Shown here: positions 10,429 to 18,967 of the stretch, one piece after another | How positions within the stretch are numbered: the stretch's first letter is position 1 | Layout: the number at the start of each line of letters is the position of its first letter | Source: an uncultured Rhodospirillales bacterium | GTDB taxonomy: Bacteria > Pseudomonadota > Alphaproteobacteria > Acetobacterales > Acetobacteraceae | DNA: 59,303 nucleotides | Assembly (NCBI GenBank): GCA_903893975.1 | Contig: CAITOL010000202.1 | Span: 1 to 59,303 of the forward strand | Direction of reading: 5' to 3' | Made by a program: the position numbers and the translations under genes | Notes under the pieces: generated by a model | The model's database searches: none | Seen by the model: the letters and a program-made list of their open reading frames with translations, nothing else | What the model was told of the DNA's origin: nothing

Positions 10429-10932
10429 TTACAATATGACATTTTGCCCATCGGCGCGAGAGTCTGCGCGGGGGCGGCTGGCATCCAGGGCGGCTTGCAG
10501 CATGTAGCTGGCCGCCATGGCGTCTACCAGCTGGGCGCGGCGGGCGCGGCTGAGATCGGCTTCCCCCACCAGCACCCGGTTGGCGGCGGAGGAGGAGAGC
10601 CGTTCATCCCACATCGCCGCTGGCAGGTGCAGGGCGGCGCTGAGTGCGTGGGTCCAGTCTTTGGCGGCCTGGGCGGCCGGGCCGGTGCTGCCATCCATCG
10701 ACAACGGCAAGCCGACGACAAGGCCGCCGACGCCTTGCGCGGTGATGATCCGGGCCAGTTCGGCGACGTTGGTGCCGAACTTCGCCCGCCGGATCTGCGC
10801 GAACGGGCTGGCCAGCATCAGGCCGACATCGGACAGCGCCACCCCGATTGTCTTGGCCCCCGGGTCTAACCCCAGCAGGCGCTGCCCGCGGCTGAGCCCG
10901 GCCCGCAGCGCCACCATATCCACCACCGCCAT
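10429..10932 (-). CDS. ruvX: Putative pre-16S rRNA nuclease / Holliday junction resolvase-like protein RuvX (YqgF)
   Basis: This 167-residue protein has an RNase H-like fold signature: LLGLDPGAKTIGVALSD places the first acidic residue at Asp23, VVGLPLSMDG follows, and the third motif is WDERLSS. The family matures the 5' end of 16S rRNA and was earlier annotated as a Holliday resolvase. The C-terminal DAMAASYMLQ helix also fits. An internal ATG six codons in could be the real start. It lies 3 bp downstream of arfB on the same strand, so the two RNA/ribosome-quality genes probably share a transcript. Confidence 0.92.
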   Translation of the reverse strand: MAVVDMVALRAGLSRGQRLLGLDPGAKTIGVALSDVGLMLASPFAQIRRAKFGTNVAELARIITAQGVGGLVVGLPLSMDGSTGPAAQAAKDWTHALSAALHLPAAMWDERLSSSAANRVLVGEADLSRARRAQLVDAMAASYMLQAALDASRPRADSRADGQNVIL

Positions 10933-10935
10933 GTG

Positions 10936-11358
10936 CTATTCCCCATCACGCGGGGCTTTGCGCCCCGCTTTTATGCCGGCCCGCTTGCCTTTGCCTTCAA
11001 GCCGGCGCAGCTGCGAGCCGTAGGTCGGTTTGGTCGGGCGCCGCCGCACCGGGCGGATGCAGGCCTGTTCGATCAGCGCCAGCAGGCGGTCCCGTGCGTC
11101 CTGGCGGTTGCGGTCCTGGCTGCGGAAACGCTGCGCGGTGAGCACGAGGACGCCATCATTGGTCAGGCTTTGTCCGGCGAGGCGGACCAGCCGCGCCCGC
11201 ACATCCTCGGGCAGGCCGGGCGAGAGCCGCACGTTGAAGCGGAGCTGCACCGCCGAGGAGACCTTGTTGACGTTCTGCCCGCCCGGCCCGCTGGCGCGGA
11301 TGAAGCTTTCCTCCAGCTCGGTCTCGTCCAGGGATACCAGGGCATTGACGCGGATCAC
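10936..11358 (-). CDS. arfB: Alternative ribosome-rescue factor / peptidyl-tRNA hydrolase ArfB
   Basis: At 140 residues it matches the ArfB (YaeJ) length. The catalytic GGQ motif sits at residues 26-28 within SGPGGQNVNKVSS. The protein ends in a lysine/arginine-rich tail (LRRLEGKGKRAGIKAGRK), which in this family inserts into the empty mRNA channel of stalled ribosomes. It would release peptides from non-stop ribosomes. It lacks the codon-recognition domains of RF1/RF2, which excludes a standard release factor. It is probably co-transcribed with ruvX. Confidence 0.93.
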   Translation of the reverse strand: MIRVNALVSLDETELEESFIRASGPGGQNVNKVSSAVQLRFNVRLSPGLPEDVRARLVRLAGQSLTNDGVLVLTAQRFRSQDRNRQDARDRLLALIEQACIRPVRRRPTKPTYGSQLRRLEGKGKRAGIKAGRKAPRDGE

Positions 11359-11395
11359 GCAGGCTTCTCCGAAAGGCGAGGCCCCGTAAGCAGAC

Positions 11396-11435
11396 GGGGG
11401 CGCAGGCAGGGGACGGGCCCCCTACCTACGCCCCC
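11396..11435 (-). terminator. GC-rich nested hairpin, possible terminator of the SDR gene
   Basis: Outer arms GGGGGCG (11396-11402) and CGCCCCC (11429-11435) enclose inner arms AGGGG (11408-11412) and CCCCT (11419-11423). It lies between the SDR stop and the arfB start. There is no U-tract, so intrinsic termination is uncertain. Confidence 0.35.
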
Positions 11436-11469
11436 TGCGTGTCGGGCGCTAATGTTGCGTGGGGCGGGG

Positions 11470-12258
11470 TTAGTCGTCATCCCCCAGCGCCGGGGCGCCG
11501 CAGGTGACGCCGCCATCGATGACCATGGTCTGGCCGGTGGTGAAGCTGCCGGCGGGGGAGGCGAGATAGACGGCGGCGCCGGCGATTTCATCCGGTTCCC
11601 CAATGCGTTGCAGCGGGGTGGTGCGGCTGCGGCGCTTGGCGTTGGCCGGGTTTTCCCACAAAGCGCGGGCGAAGTCGGTTTTGATCAGGCCGGGGGCGAT
11701 GGCGTTGACGCGGATGTTGTTGGGGCCCCATTCGCAGGCCAGGTTGCGCACCAGCTGCATATCCGCCGCCTTGGAGATGGCGTAGGCGCCGAGATGGGTG
11801 GAGCCTTTCAGCCCGCCGATGGAGGAGACCACAATCACCGCACCGCCGCCGTTCGCCGCCATGCCCGGCAGCACCATGTTGCAGAGCCAGTGGTTGGAGC
11901 GGATGTTGGAGTTCATCACCCGGTCCCACGCATCGTCAGGGATGTCGGCCGACAAGCCATAGAACGGATTGACCGCCGCGTTGCAGACCAGAATGTCGAT
12001 CCGGCCATAGGTGGCGATGGCGAAATCCACCAGGGCTTGCAGTTCTTCCTTGCGGCCGATGTTGCAGGTTTTGGTGATCGCGGTGCCGCCGGCGGCGTTG
12101 ATCGCGTTGGTGACCACGTCGCAGCCATCCTGCTTGCGGCTGGAGACGACGACCTTGGCGCCATGTTCGGCCATCCGTTCCGCGATGGCGCGGCCAATGC
12201 CTTTGGAGGAGCCGGTGATGACGGCGACTTTGCCGGTGAGGTCGAAGAGCGAGGCCAT
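11470..12258 (-). CDS. SDR-family NAD(P)-dependent oxidoreductase
   Basis: This 262-residue classical short-chain dehydrogenase has the cofactor motif TGSSKGIG (from about residue 15) and the NAA motif (VCNAAVN). The catalytic serine is in VVSSIGG and the YxxxK pair in YAISK. The C-terminal GQTMVIDGG is standard for the family. It would oxidise or reduce an alcohol/ketone in the cytosol; the substrate is not evident. Its ATG lies 37 bp downstream of the copA stop on the same strand. SDRs of this type often accompany CoA-ester metabolism, but no partner is adjacent here. Confidence 0.9.
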   Translation of the reverse strand: MASLFDLTGKVAVITGSSKGIGRAIAERMAEHGAKVVVSSRKQDGCDVVTNAINAAGGTAITKTCNIGRKEELQALVDFAIATYGRIDILVCNAAVNPFYGLSADIPDDAWDRVMNSNIRSNHWLCNMVLPGMAANGGGAVIVVSSIGGLKGSTHLGAYAISKAADMQLVRNLACEWGPNNIRVNAIAPGLIKTDFARALWENPANAKRRSRTTPLQRIGEPDEIAGAAVYLASPAGSFTTGQTMVIDGGVTCGAPALGDDD

Positions 12259-12295
12259 GGTTGTTTCTCCCTGAAGCGATTAGCCGCAGCCTCGC

Positions 12296-14428
12296 TCAGT
12301 CCGTGCGATGATGCAACCGCAGGGCGAGGGCGTTGAGGACGACGCTGACCGAGGACATGGCCATGGCGGCGCCGGCGAGCATGGGGTTGAGCCAGCCGAG
12401 GGCGGCGAGGGGAATGCCGAGGGTGTTGTAGGCAAAGGCCCAGAACAGCCCGAGGCGCAGGGTGCGCCAGGTGCGGCGGGAGAGGGTGATGGCCTGCGCC
12501 ACCAGCGCCGGGTCGCCGCGCATGAGGGTGATGCCGGCGGCCTGCATGGCGACATCGGTTCCGGTGGCCATGGCAAAGCCGATATCGGCGCTGGCGAGGG
12601 CGGCGGCGTCGTTCACGCCGTCGCCGACCATGGCGACGATCTCCCCCGCTTCGCGGAAGGCTTGGATGCGGGCGGTTTTGTCGGCGGGCAGCAGGCCGGC
12701 GGCGACGGTTGGGATGCCGAGCGCGGCGGCGACGCGGGCAGCGGCGGCCGGGCTGTCCCCAGAGAGGAGGGCGGTTTTCAGGCCCATGGCGTGCAACTGC
12801 GCGATGGCGTGGCCAGCGTTGGGTTTGAGCGTGTCGCCAAAGGCGAGCAGGCCCAGCAGGCCGTCATGTTCGCTGGCGAGCCAGGCGATGGTGTGGCCTG
12901 CGGCGGCGCAGGCGGCGTCCTCCGCTGCCAGGGCGCGCGTGTCGATCCCGGCTTCGGTCAGCATTTTGCTGCTGCCGAGCAGCAGGCGCTGGCCGTCCAG
13001 CATCGCTTCGATGCCGCGCCCGGGGATGGTGCGGAAGCCGCTGGCGCTGGGCACCGGCCCGGGGACGGCGCGCAGCACGGCGCGGGCGAGCGGGTGTTCC
13101 GAGCCGGCTTGCAGTGCGGCGGCCTGGGCGAGGACGCCGGCTTCGGTTTGCCCTGGCGCGGGGTGGCAGGCGAGCAGGCGGGGCTGGCCTTGGGTGAGGG
13201 TGCCGGTTTTGTCGAAGGCGACCAGGGTGACCGCCTGGGCACGTTCCAAGGCTGCGGCATCGCGCACCAGAATGCCGGCGCGGGCGGCCATGCCGGTGCC
13301 GACCATGATGGCGGTGGGGGTTGCCAGCCCCATGGCGCAGGGGCAGGCGATGACCAGCACGGCGACGGCGTTGAGGATGGCGGTGTCGGGCGCGGCGCCG
13401 GCCAGCGCCCATGCCAGGGCGGTGAGGGCTGCGAGTACGATGACGACTGGCACGAAGACGGCGCTGACCTGATCGGCGAGGCGTTGGATGGCCGGCTTGC
13501 CGATCTGTGCGTCCTCCACCAGCCGCACCATGCGGGCCAGCACGGTTTCCCGGCCGACGGCGGTGATGGTGACGTGCAGCAGGCCTTCGCCGTTGATGGC
13601 GCCGCCGGTGACGTGATCGCCGGCGGCTTTGGCCTGCGGCATCGGCTCCCCGGTCAGCAGGCTTTCATCGACATGGCTGGCGCCGGATTGCACGATGCCG
13701 TCGGCGGCGAGGCGTTCGCCGGGGCGGGCAAGCAGGGTATCGCCAACGGCCAGAGCCTCGACCGGGATTGCGACTTCGGCGCCGTCGCGCAGCACCGTGG
13801 CGTGGTCTGGCCGCAGGGCGCCAAGGGCGGCGATGGCGGAAGCGGTGCTGCGGCGGGCGCGGTCTTCGAGGAAGCGGCCGAGCAGCACCAGGGTGGTGAC
13901 CATGGCGGCGCTTTCAAAATAAAGCGCCGCGTGTTCGCCGTGGATGAGCAGGTTGAAGCAGGACAGCAGGAAGGCCGCCGAGGTGCCGAGCACCACCAGC
14001 GCATCCATGCTGCCATGCAGGCCGCGCAGCCCGAGCCAGGCGGCACGGTAGAACGGCGCTGCGACCCAGATTTGCACCGGCAGGGCCAGCAGGCATTGCG
14101 CCCAGCCAGGCAGCATATAGCGATGGCCGAACAGCATGGGCGGCGCGAGCGGCAGGGTGAGCAGCGCACCGGCCAGCAGCCGCCAGGGGAGTTGCTGGAC
14201 GTCCGCCCGGTCTGGCCGCAACGGGCTGGCGCCATAGCCGGCCTTGGCGACGGCGGCTTGCAGGGTGCGGATATCCAACCCTTCCGCGCCACGGACCCGG
14301 GCGCGATGGGTGGCGAGATTGACCTCTGCCAGGGTGACGCCGGGCACGCGGCCGAGCACCTTTTCCACCCGCGCGACGCAGGCCGCGCAGGTCATCCCCT
14401 CGATATCGAGGTCAATGGGATCTGCCAT
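12296..14428 (-). CDS. copA: Copper-translocating P-type ATPase
   Basis: This 710-residue inner-membrane pump would export Cu(I) from the cytosol. A single N-terminal heavy-metal domain has GMTCAAC (Cys14, Cys17). The actuator motif TGEPMP, the transmembrane CPC metal site (Cys362-Pro-Cys364), the phosphorylated Asp406 in DKTGTLT, the SEHPLA motif and the hinge GDGVNDAAAL are all present and in order. I chose ATG at 14428; upstream in-frame codons would add 26 residues before the metal-binding domain that look unlike protein. It is divergent from a CopZ-like metallochaperone gene at 14530, which supports copper as substrate. Confidence 0.94.
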   Translation of the reverse strand: MADPIDLDIEGMTCAACVARVEKVLGRVPGVTLAEVNLATHRARVRGAEGLDIRTLQAAVAKAGYGASPLRPDRADVQQLPWRLLAGALLTLPLAPPMLFGHRYMLPGWAQCLLALPVQIWVAAPFYRAAWLGLRGLHGSMDALVVLGTSAAFLLSCFNLLIHGEHAALYFESAAMVTTLVLLGRFLEDRARRSTASAIAALGALRPDHATVLRDGAEVAIPVEALAVGDTLLARPGERLAADGIVQSGASHVDESLLTGEPMPQAKAAGDHVTGGAINGEGLLHVTITAVGRETVLARMVRLVEDAQIGKPAIQRLADQVSAVFVPVVIVLAALTALAWALAGAAPDTAILNAVAVLVIACPCAMGLATPTAIMVGTGMAARAGILVRDAAALERAQAVTLVAFDKTGTLTQGQPRLLACHPAPGQTEAGVLAQAAALQAGSEHPLARAVLRAVPGPVPSASGFRTIPGRGIEAMLDGQRLLLGSSKMLTEAGIDTRALAAEDAACAAAGHTIAWLASEHDGLLGLLAFGDTLKPNAGHAIAQLHAMGLKTALLSGDSPAAAARVAAALGIPTVAAGLLPADKTARIQAFREAGEIVAMVGDGVNDAAALASADIGFAMATGTDVAMQAAGITLMRGDPALVAQAITLSRRTWRTLRLGLFWAFAYNTLGIPLAALGWLNPMLAGAAMAMSSVSVVLNALALRLHHRTD

Positions 14429-14529
14429 GGATGCAGCATGGTGCCGATGGCGGGGGGATGTAAACGGGCTACCGGGCGGGACAGCAAGGCGGTAAAGGGG
14501 GAGCATAAAAGCCGCCGGAGGTTGATGGC

Positions 14530-14730
14530 ATGCCCCAGTTCACGGTTCCCGAAATGCATTGCGACGGCTGCATCGCCGCCGTGACCAAGGCAATCCAGGC
14601 GGTTGATCCGCAGGCCCAGGTGGTGGCCGAACTGGCGACGCATCGTGTGGCGGTGCAGTCGGCGGCGAGCGCGGCGGCGCTGGCGGCGGCGATTGATGCG
14701 GCCGGCTTTACGGTGACCGCCGCACAATGA
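14530..14730 (+). CDS. HMA-domain metallochaperone, CopZ-like
   Basis: This 66-residue single-domain protein has the MHCDGC metal-binding motif near residues 9-14 and a beta-alpha-beta-beta-alpha-beta length, as in CopZ/Atx1. It should carry Cu(I) in the cytosol and hand it to the divergent CopA. GGAGG lies about 8 bases before the ATG. Its stop overlaps the uppP start (ATGA), so the two are translationally coupled. Confidence 0.85.
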   Translation: MPQFTVPEMHCDGCIAAVTKAIQAVDPQAQVVAELATHRVAVQSAASAAALAAAIDAAGFTVTAAQ

Positions 14731-15563
14731 CCGCGATCCAGGCTTTCCTCATCGCGGTGCTGCAAGGTGCGAGCGAGTTGTTCCCGGTTTCCAGCCTTGG
14801 CCATGCCGTGGTGGTGCCGGCGTTGCTGCATTGGCCGCTCGACCAGAAGGCGCCGGCGTTTCTGCCGTTTCTGGTGCTGCTGCATACCGGCACGGCGGCG
14901 GCGTTGCTGGCGTTTTTCTGGCGCGACTGGTGGGCGCTGGCCTGCGGCGTGTTCGGCCGTGGCGATGATGCGACGGTGAACGCCATGCGCCGGCGGTTTG
15001 TGTTGATTGTGATTGCCACCATACCGGCGGTGATTTTGGGCGCGACGCTGGAAAAATTCGTGCGCGGGCTGTTTGCCTCCCCCATTCTGGCCGCAGCGAT
15101 GCTGGTGCTGAACGGGATGCTGCTGCTGTTTGGCGAGCGGTTGCGCAAAACCGGTGGCGCGCGCGATCTGGACTCGCTGAATGGGTGGGATGCGCTGGCG
15201 ATTGGCTGCTGGCAATGCACCGCGCTGGTGCCGGGGATTTCCCGCGCCGGGGCCACGATGGTGGGCGGGCTGCTGCGCGGGTTGAACCATGGCGCGAGCG
15301 CGCATTTCAGCTTTTTGATCGCCACCCCGATCATCATTGGCGCGACGGTGCTGGAGACCCGGCATTTGTTTGGTGCCGCCGTGCCGCCGGGCACGTTTCA
15401 ACTGGCAGCGATGGCGGCGGTGGCGGCGGGGATTGTCGCCTGGGCGTCCACCTGGTTTCTGATGCGCTATTTCCGCCATCATGATGACTGGGCGCTGAAC
15501 CCGTTTGCGTATTACTGCATCGCGTTCGGTCTGGCGGCGTCGCTTTGGCTGGGGTTGGCGTAA
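14727..15563 (+). CDS. uppP: Undecaprenyl-diphosphatase (UppP/BacA family)
   Basis: This 278-residue integral membrane protein dephosphorylates undecaprenyl pyrophosphate at the outer face, recycling the lipid carrier for peptidoglycan and other polymers. The two family motifs are present: QGASELFPVSSLGH (residues 13-26, with the QxxxE acidic motif and the PVSS segment) and PGISRAGATM around 170. About eight hydrophobic segments are visible. The second motif has Ile for the usual Thr. It overlaps the genes on both sides by one to four bases, an unusual setting between a metallochaperone and a CoA-transferase. Confidence 0.92.
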   Translation: MTAIQAFLIAVLQGASELFPVSSLGHAVVVPALLHWPLDQKAPAFLPFLVLLHTGTAAALLAFFWRDWWALACGVFGRGDDATVNAMRRRFVLIVIATIPAVILGATLEKFVRGLFASPILAAAMLVLNGMLLLFGERLRKTGGARDLDSLNGWDALAIGCWQCTALVPGISRAGATMVGGLLRGLNHGASAHFSFLIATPIIIGATVLETRHLFGAAVPPGTFQLAAMAAVAAGIVAWASTWFLMRYFRHHDDWALNPFAYYCIAFGLAASLWLGLA

Positions 15564-16741
15564 TGGCCGGGCCGCTGGACGGGATTCGGGTGGTGGATCT
15601 GACCACCGTGGTGCTGGGGCCGATCGCCACCCAGATGCTGGGCGATGCCGGGGCGGATGTGATTAAGGTGGAAACCCCGGCGGGGGATATGACGCGCTTT
15701 ATCGGGCCGGGACGGTCGCCGGATCAGAGCGCGTATTTCGCCAACCTTAACCGCAATAAGCGCAGCCTTGTGCTGGATTTGAAACGGCCGGAGGCGCGGG
15801 CGGCGCTGCTGCGGCTGATCGATACGGCGGATGTGTTTGTGCACAATATGCGCGCCGGCGCCGCCGCCCGGCTGGGGCTGGACCCGGAGACGTTGCTGGC
15901 GCGGCATCCACGGCTGATCCATGCCTCGGCCAGCGGCTACCGGCTGGGCAGTTCGAAGGCGGAGGACCCGGCCTATGACGATATCATTCAGGGCATGTGC
16001 GGCCTGGCGAGCCTGAATGGGGAGGCCAACGGCACGGACGGGCCGCGCTATGTCCCATCGGTGATGGCGGATAAAATATCGGGGCATACGCTGACCACCG
16101 CCATCACCATGGCGCTGTTCGCCCGCGAGCGCACCGGGCGTGGCCAGGCGTTGCATGTGCCGATGCTGGACAGCCTGATCGCGTTTCTGCTGCCGGAGCA
16201 TATCTGGGGCGTGACCATCGACCATCCGGTGGAGGGCATGCGTTACCCCCGCCTGATGACGCCGCATCGGCGGCCATATGCGACGGCGGATGGCTATCTG
16301 TGCCTGATTGCCGCGACTGACGAGCAATGGCGGCGGCTGTTCGCGGTGCTCGGCCAGCCAGAATTGATCGCCGATCCCCGCTTTGCCGATGTGGCGGCGC
16401 GCAGTGACAATATTGATGCCGCCTATGGCGTAGTGGCCGCCGGGTTGAAGGCGCGTACGACGGCGGAGTGGTTGCCGTTGCTGGCGGCGGCGGATCTGCC
16501 GCACGGGCCGGCGCATACGATGGAGGATTTGCTGGAGGACCCGTATCTGCGCGAGGTCGGGGCATTCCGCAGTTTCACCCACGAAACCGAGGGGCCGATT
16601 ACGGTGATTGCCCCGGCGGTGGACTTTGCCGACACGCCGCTGGCACTGACCCGGGGGGCGCCGGGGTTGGGGGCGCAGTCGGCGGAGATTTTGCGCGAGG
16701 CGGGCCTGTCGGACGCCGAGATTGCCGAGTTGGCGCTATGA
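15563..16741 (+). CDS. CaiB/BaiF family (class III) CoA-transferase
   Basis: This 392-residue cytosolic enzyme transfers CoA between carboxylic acids. Family features are the N-terminal GIRVVDLTTVVLGP and GADVIKVE segments, the NLNRNKRSLVLDLK motif and the C-terminal PHGPAHTMEDLLEDP region. A catalytic Asp is expected near the DDIIQGMCGLASLNG stretch. ATG at 15563 overlaps the uppP stop by one base (TAATG). The acyl substrate cannot be told from sequence. The gene runs straight into an SGNH hydrolase gene by an ATGA overlap. Confidence 0.9.
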   Translation: MAGPLDGIRVVDLTTVVLGPIATQMLGDAGADVIKVETPAGDMTRFIGPGRSPDQSAYFANLNRNKRSLVLDLKRPEARAALLRLIDTADVFVHNMRAGAAARLGLDPETLLARHPRLIHASASGYRLGSSKAEDPAYDDIIQGMCGLASLNGEANGTDGPRYVPSVMADKISGHTLTTAITMALFARERTGRGQALHVPMLDSLIAFLLPEHIWGVTIDHPVEGMRYPRLMTPHRRPYATADGYLCLIAATDEQWRRLFAVLGQPELIADPRFADVAARSDNIDAAYGVVAAGLKARTTAEWLPLLAAADLPHGPAHTMEDLLEDPYLREVGAFRSFTHETEGPITVIAPAVDFADTPLALTRGAPGLGAQSAEILREAGLSDAEIAELAL

Positions 16742-17514
16742 GCCTGCGCCGCCGTGCCGTGCTGGCGGCGGGGCTGGCCGCGGCAGCCTGGCCGGCGCAG
16801 GCGGCGGGGCCGCTGGCGACGGTGGCGATTGACCGCTCGCAGACCGGTTGGTGGCGGGATCGCCATGCCGCGAAGCTGCGGGAGTTGAAGGCGGGGCCGG
16901 TGGAGCTGATCGTCCTCGGCGATTCGATTTTGCATAATTTTGAACGGGTTGGACCGCCTGCTTACTACGACTATCAGCCAGTCTGGCAGCGGTTTTATGG
17001 CGACCGGCATGCGGTCAATCTCGGGTTCAAGGGCGATGCGACCAGCCATTTGCTGTGGCGCATGGGTCATGGCGAGTTGGACGGGATTGCGCCGAAAGTG
17101 GCGGTGGTGCTGATCGGGGCGAATAATCTGGGGCGGGTGCATTGGCCGACGGCGGAAAATATCGCGGGCGTGACGGCGGTGGTGGACACGGCGCGGAAGA
17201 AGCTGCCGCGGACGCATATTCTGCTGCTGGGCATTTTGCCGTCCGATCGTTCGCCTTGGGCTAGCCAGACTACGCTGGAGGTGAATGCTGGGCTCGCCGC
17301 GCGCTATGGCAGTGGGGCGGTGGCCGGGGTGAGCTATCTGGATGTGGGCAAGGTGCTGCTGCGTGACGGGCGGGCCGATCATGCGCTGTATTACGACCCG
17401 ATGCTGTCGCCGCCAGAGCCGACGCTGCACCCGACGCCGGAGGGGATGACGCGGATTGCCCGGGCGATGGAGCCGACATTGGCGCGGCTGCTGGGCGATA
17501 AGCTGCACGGCTGA
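16738..17514 (+). CDS. Exported SGNH/GDSL-type hydrolase
   Basis: The 258-residue protein begins with a signal peptide (RRR followed by an alanine-rich core, likely cleaved after AQA near residue 23). Block I GDSILHNF gives the catalytic serine, block II GFKGDAT the oxyanion glycine, and block III GANN the asparagine. The block V histidine is in PTLHPTPEGM, but the usual aspartate three residues earlier is proline. It resembles the platelet-activating-factor acetylhydrolase branch and probably cleaves an ester in the periplasm. It is the last gene of the overlapping chain from 14530. Confidence 0.82.
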   Translation: MSLRRRAVLAAGLAAAAWPAQAAGPLATVAIDRSQTGWWRDRHAAKLRELKAGPVELIVLGDSILHNFERVGPPAYYDYQPVWQRFYGDRHAVNLGFKGDATSHLLWRMGHGELDGIAPKVAVVLIGANNLGRVHWPTAENIAGVTAVVDTARKKLPRTHILLLGILPSDRSPWASQTTLEVNAGLAARYGSGAVAGVSYLDVGKVLLRDGRADHALYYDPMLSPPEPTLHPTPEGMTRIARAMEPTLARLLGDKLHG

Positions 17515-17597
17515 CGGCGCAGTTTGCGCTGCCGGCCGCGCCGTTGGCATAGTGCAGTCAATCACGCGTCCCCCCATGATCCGCTGAGGAACACGCC

Positions 17598-18962
17598 ATG
17601 CCGACACTTGCCGAAACCCTGGCCGCCTATGCCGTTGGTGAGCGCAGCGCGCCGCTGTCTGACGAGGTGCGCCATCACGCCCGGCGCGCGCTGATCGACT
17701 GGTTTGCCGCCTTGCTGCCCGGGGCGTTGCTGGCGCCGGCGACGTTGCTGGCGGAGGGGTTGGCGGATGAGTTGGATCACGGCAAGGCGATTGTCTACGG
17801 CAGCAATCGGCGGGCGAGTTTGCGGGCGGCGGCGCTGATCAACGCCACCGCGTCCCACACCATCGAGTTCGACGATATTTTCCGCGATGCGGTCTACCAT
17901 CCCGGCTGCCCGGTGATAGGGGCGGCGCTGGCGGCGGCGCAGGCGCGCGGGGCGTCCGGGGACGCGTTGCTGCGGGCGATTGTGGTGGGCTACGAGGTGT
18001 CCACCCGGATCGGGGTGGCGGTGCAGCCGTCGCATTACAAGTTCTGGCACACCACGGGCACCATCGGCACGTTTGGCGCGGCGGCGGCGGTGGCGTCGAT
18101 CCTGGGGGCGACCGCCGAACAGACCGCACATGCCCTGGCCAATGCCGGCACATTCGCGGCGGCGTTGCAGCAGGCGTTCCGGTCCGACGCAATGTCCAAG
18201 CCGTTGCATGCCGGCCACGCCGCTGATGCCGGGGCGATGGCCGCTTTGGGGGCGGCGCGCGGGGTGACCGGGGCGCTGGATGTGCTGGAGGGCGAGGCCG
18301 GGTTTGGCGCGGCGATGTCGGTGAACCCGAACTGGGCGGCGGTGACCGATGGGTTGGGCAGCCGCTACAACATCACGCAAATGACGTTCAAGAACCACGG
18401 CTGTTGCGGCCACACCTTCGCCGCGATTGATGCGGCGTTGGTTTTGCAGGAAAAACATCGCTTCAGCCATCGCGACGTGGCGCGCATCAGCGTCGGCGGG
18501 TATCGGGCGACGCTGGATGTGACCGGGCGCAAATCTGTCGCCACGCCGTTTGAGGGCCGGTTCAGCACGCCGTTCACCGTGGCGATGGCGCTGGTGCATG
18601 GCAGTGTGCGCCTGGTGGCGTTCGAGCCGCATCGGCTGGCCGATGCCGAGGTGCAGGCGCTGATGCAGAAGGTGGATGTGTTCATCGATCCGGCCTGCGA
18701 TGCGGCCTTCCCGGGGGCGCGGTCGGCGCGGGTGACGATTACGCTGCGGGATGGCCGGGAGTTCAGCCATTTCCAGCCCACCCGCAAGGGCGATCCGGAA
18801 ATGCCGCTGAGCGATGCCGAGTTGGAGGCGAAGTTCTTTGAGTTGAGCGAGCCGGCGGTCGGCACGCCGGCAGCGCGGGGGCTGCTGGCGCGGTTGTGGC
18901 GCATCGATAGCACCGATGATGTCGGGCTGGTGCCGCAGGCGCTGGCGCAGGCGGCGGAGTAG
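17598..18962 (+). CDS. MmgE/PrpD family protein
   Basis: This 454-residue protein matches the 2-methylcitrate dehydratase/cis-aconitate decarboxylase fold family. The helical N-terminal half has the ARRALIDWFAALLPG, ASHTIEFDDIF and HPGCPVIGAALA motifs. The lid domain contains FKNHGCCGHTF. Members include PrpD but also many enzymes of unknown dehydratase or decarboxylase function, and prpB/prpC are absent, so the substrate is open. GAGGA precedes the ATG by about 8 bases. Its stop lies 5 bp from the stop of the convergent YhaN-like gene. Confidence 0.88.
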   Translation: MPTLAETLAAYAVGERSAPLSDEVRHHARRALIDWFAALLPGALLAPATLLAEGLADELDHGKAIVYGSNRRASLRAAALINATASHTIEFDDIFRDAVYHPGCPVIGAALAAAQARGASGDALLRAIVVGYEVSTRIGVAVQPSHYKFWHTTGTIGTFGAAAAVASILGATAEQTAHALANAGTFAAALQQAFRSDAMSKPLHAGHAADAGAMAALGAARGVTGALDVLEGEAGFGAAMSVNPNWAAVTDGLGSRYNITQMTFKNHGCCGHTFAAIDAALVLQEKHRFSHRDVARISVGGYRATLDVTGRKSVATPFEGRFSTPFTVAMALVHGSVRLVAFEPHRLADAEVQALMQKVDVFIDPACDAAFPGARSARVTITLRDGREFSHFQPTRKGDPEMPLSDAELEAKFFELSEPAVGTPAARGLLARLWRIDSTDDVGLVPQALAQAAE

Positions 18963-18967
18963 CCGGC

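Noticed and set aside
12308-14584. 758-codon plus-strand frame opposite copA
   Set aside because: It mirrors the copA gene, is rich in Gly/Ala/Asp with no family motif, and arises from high GC at third positions.
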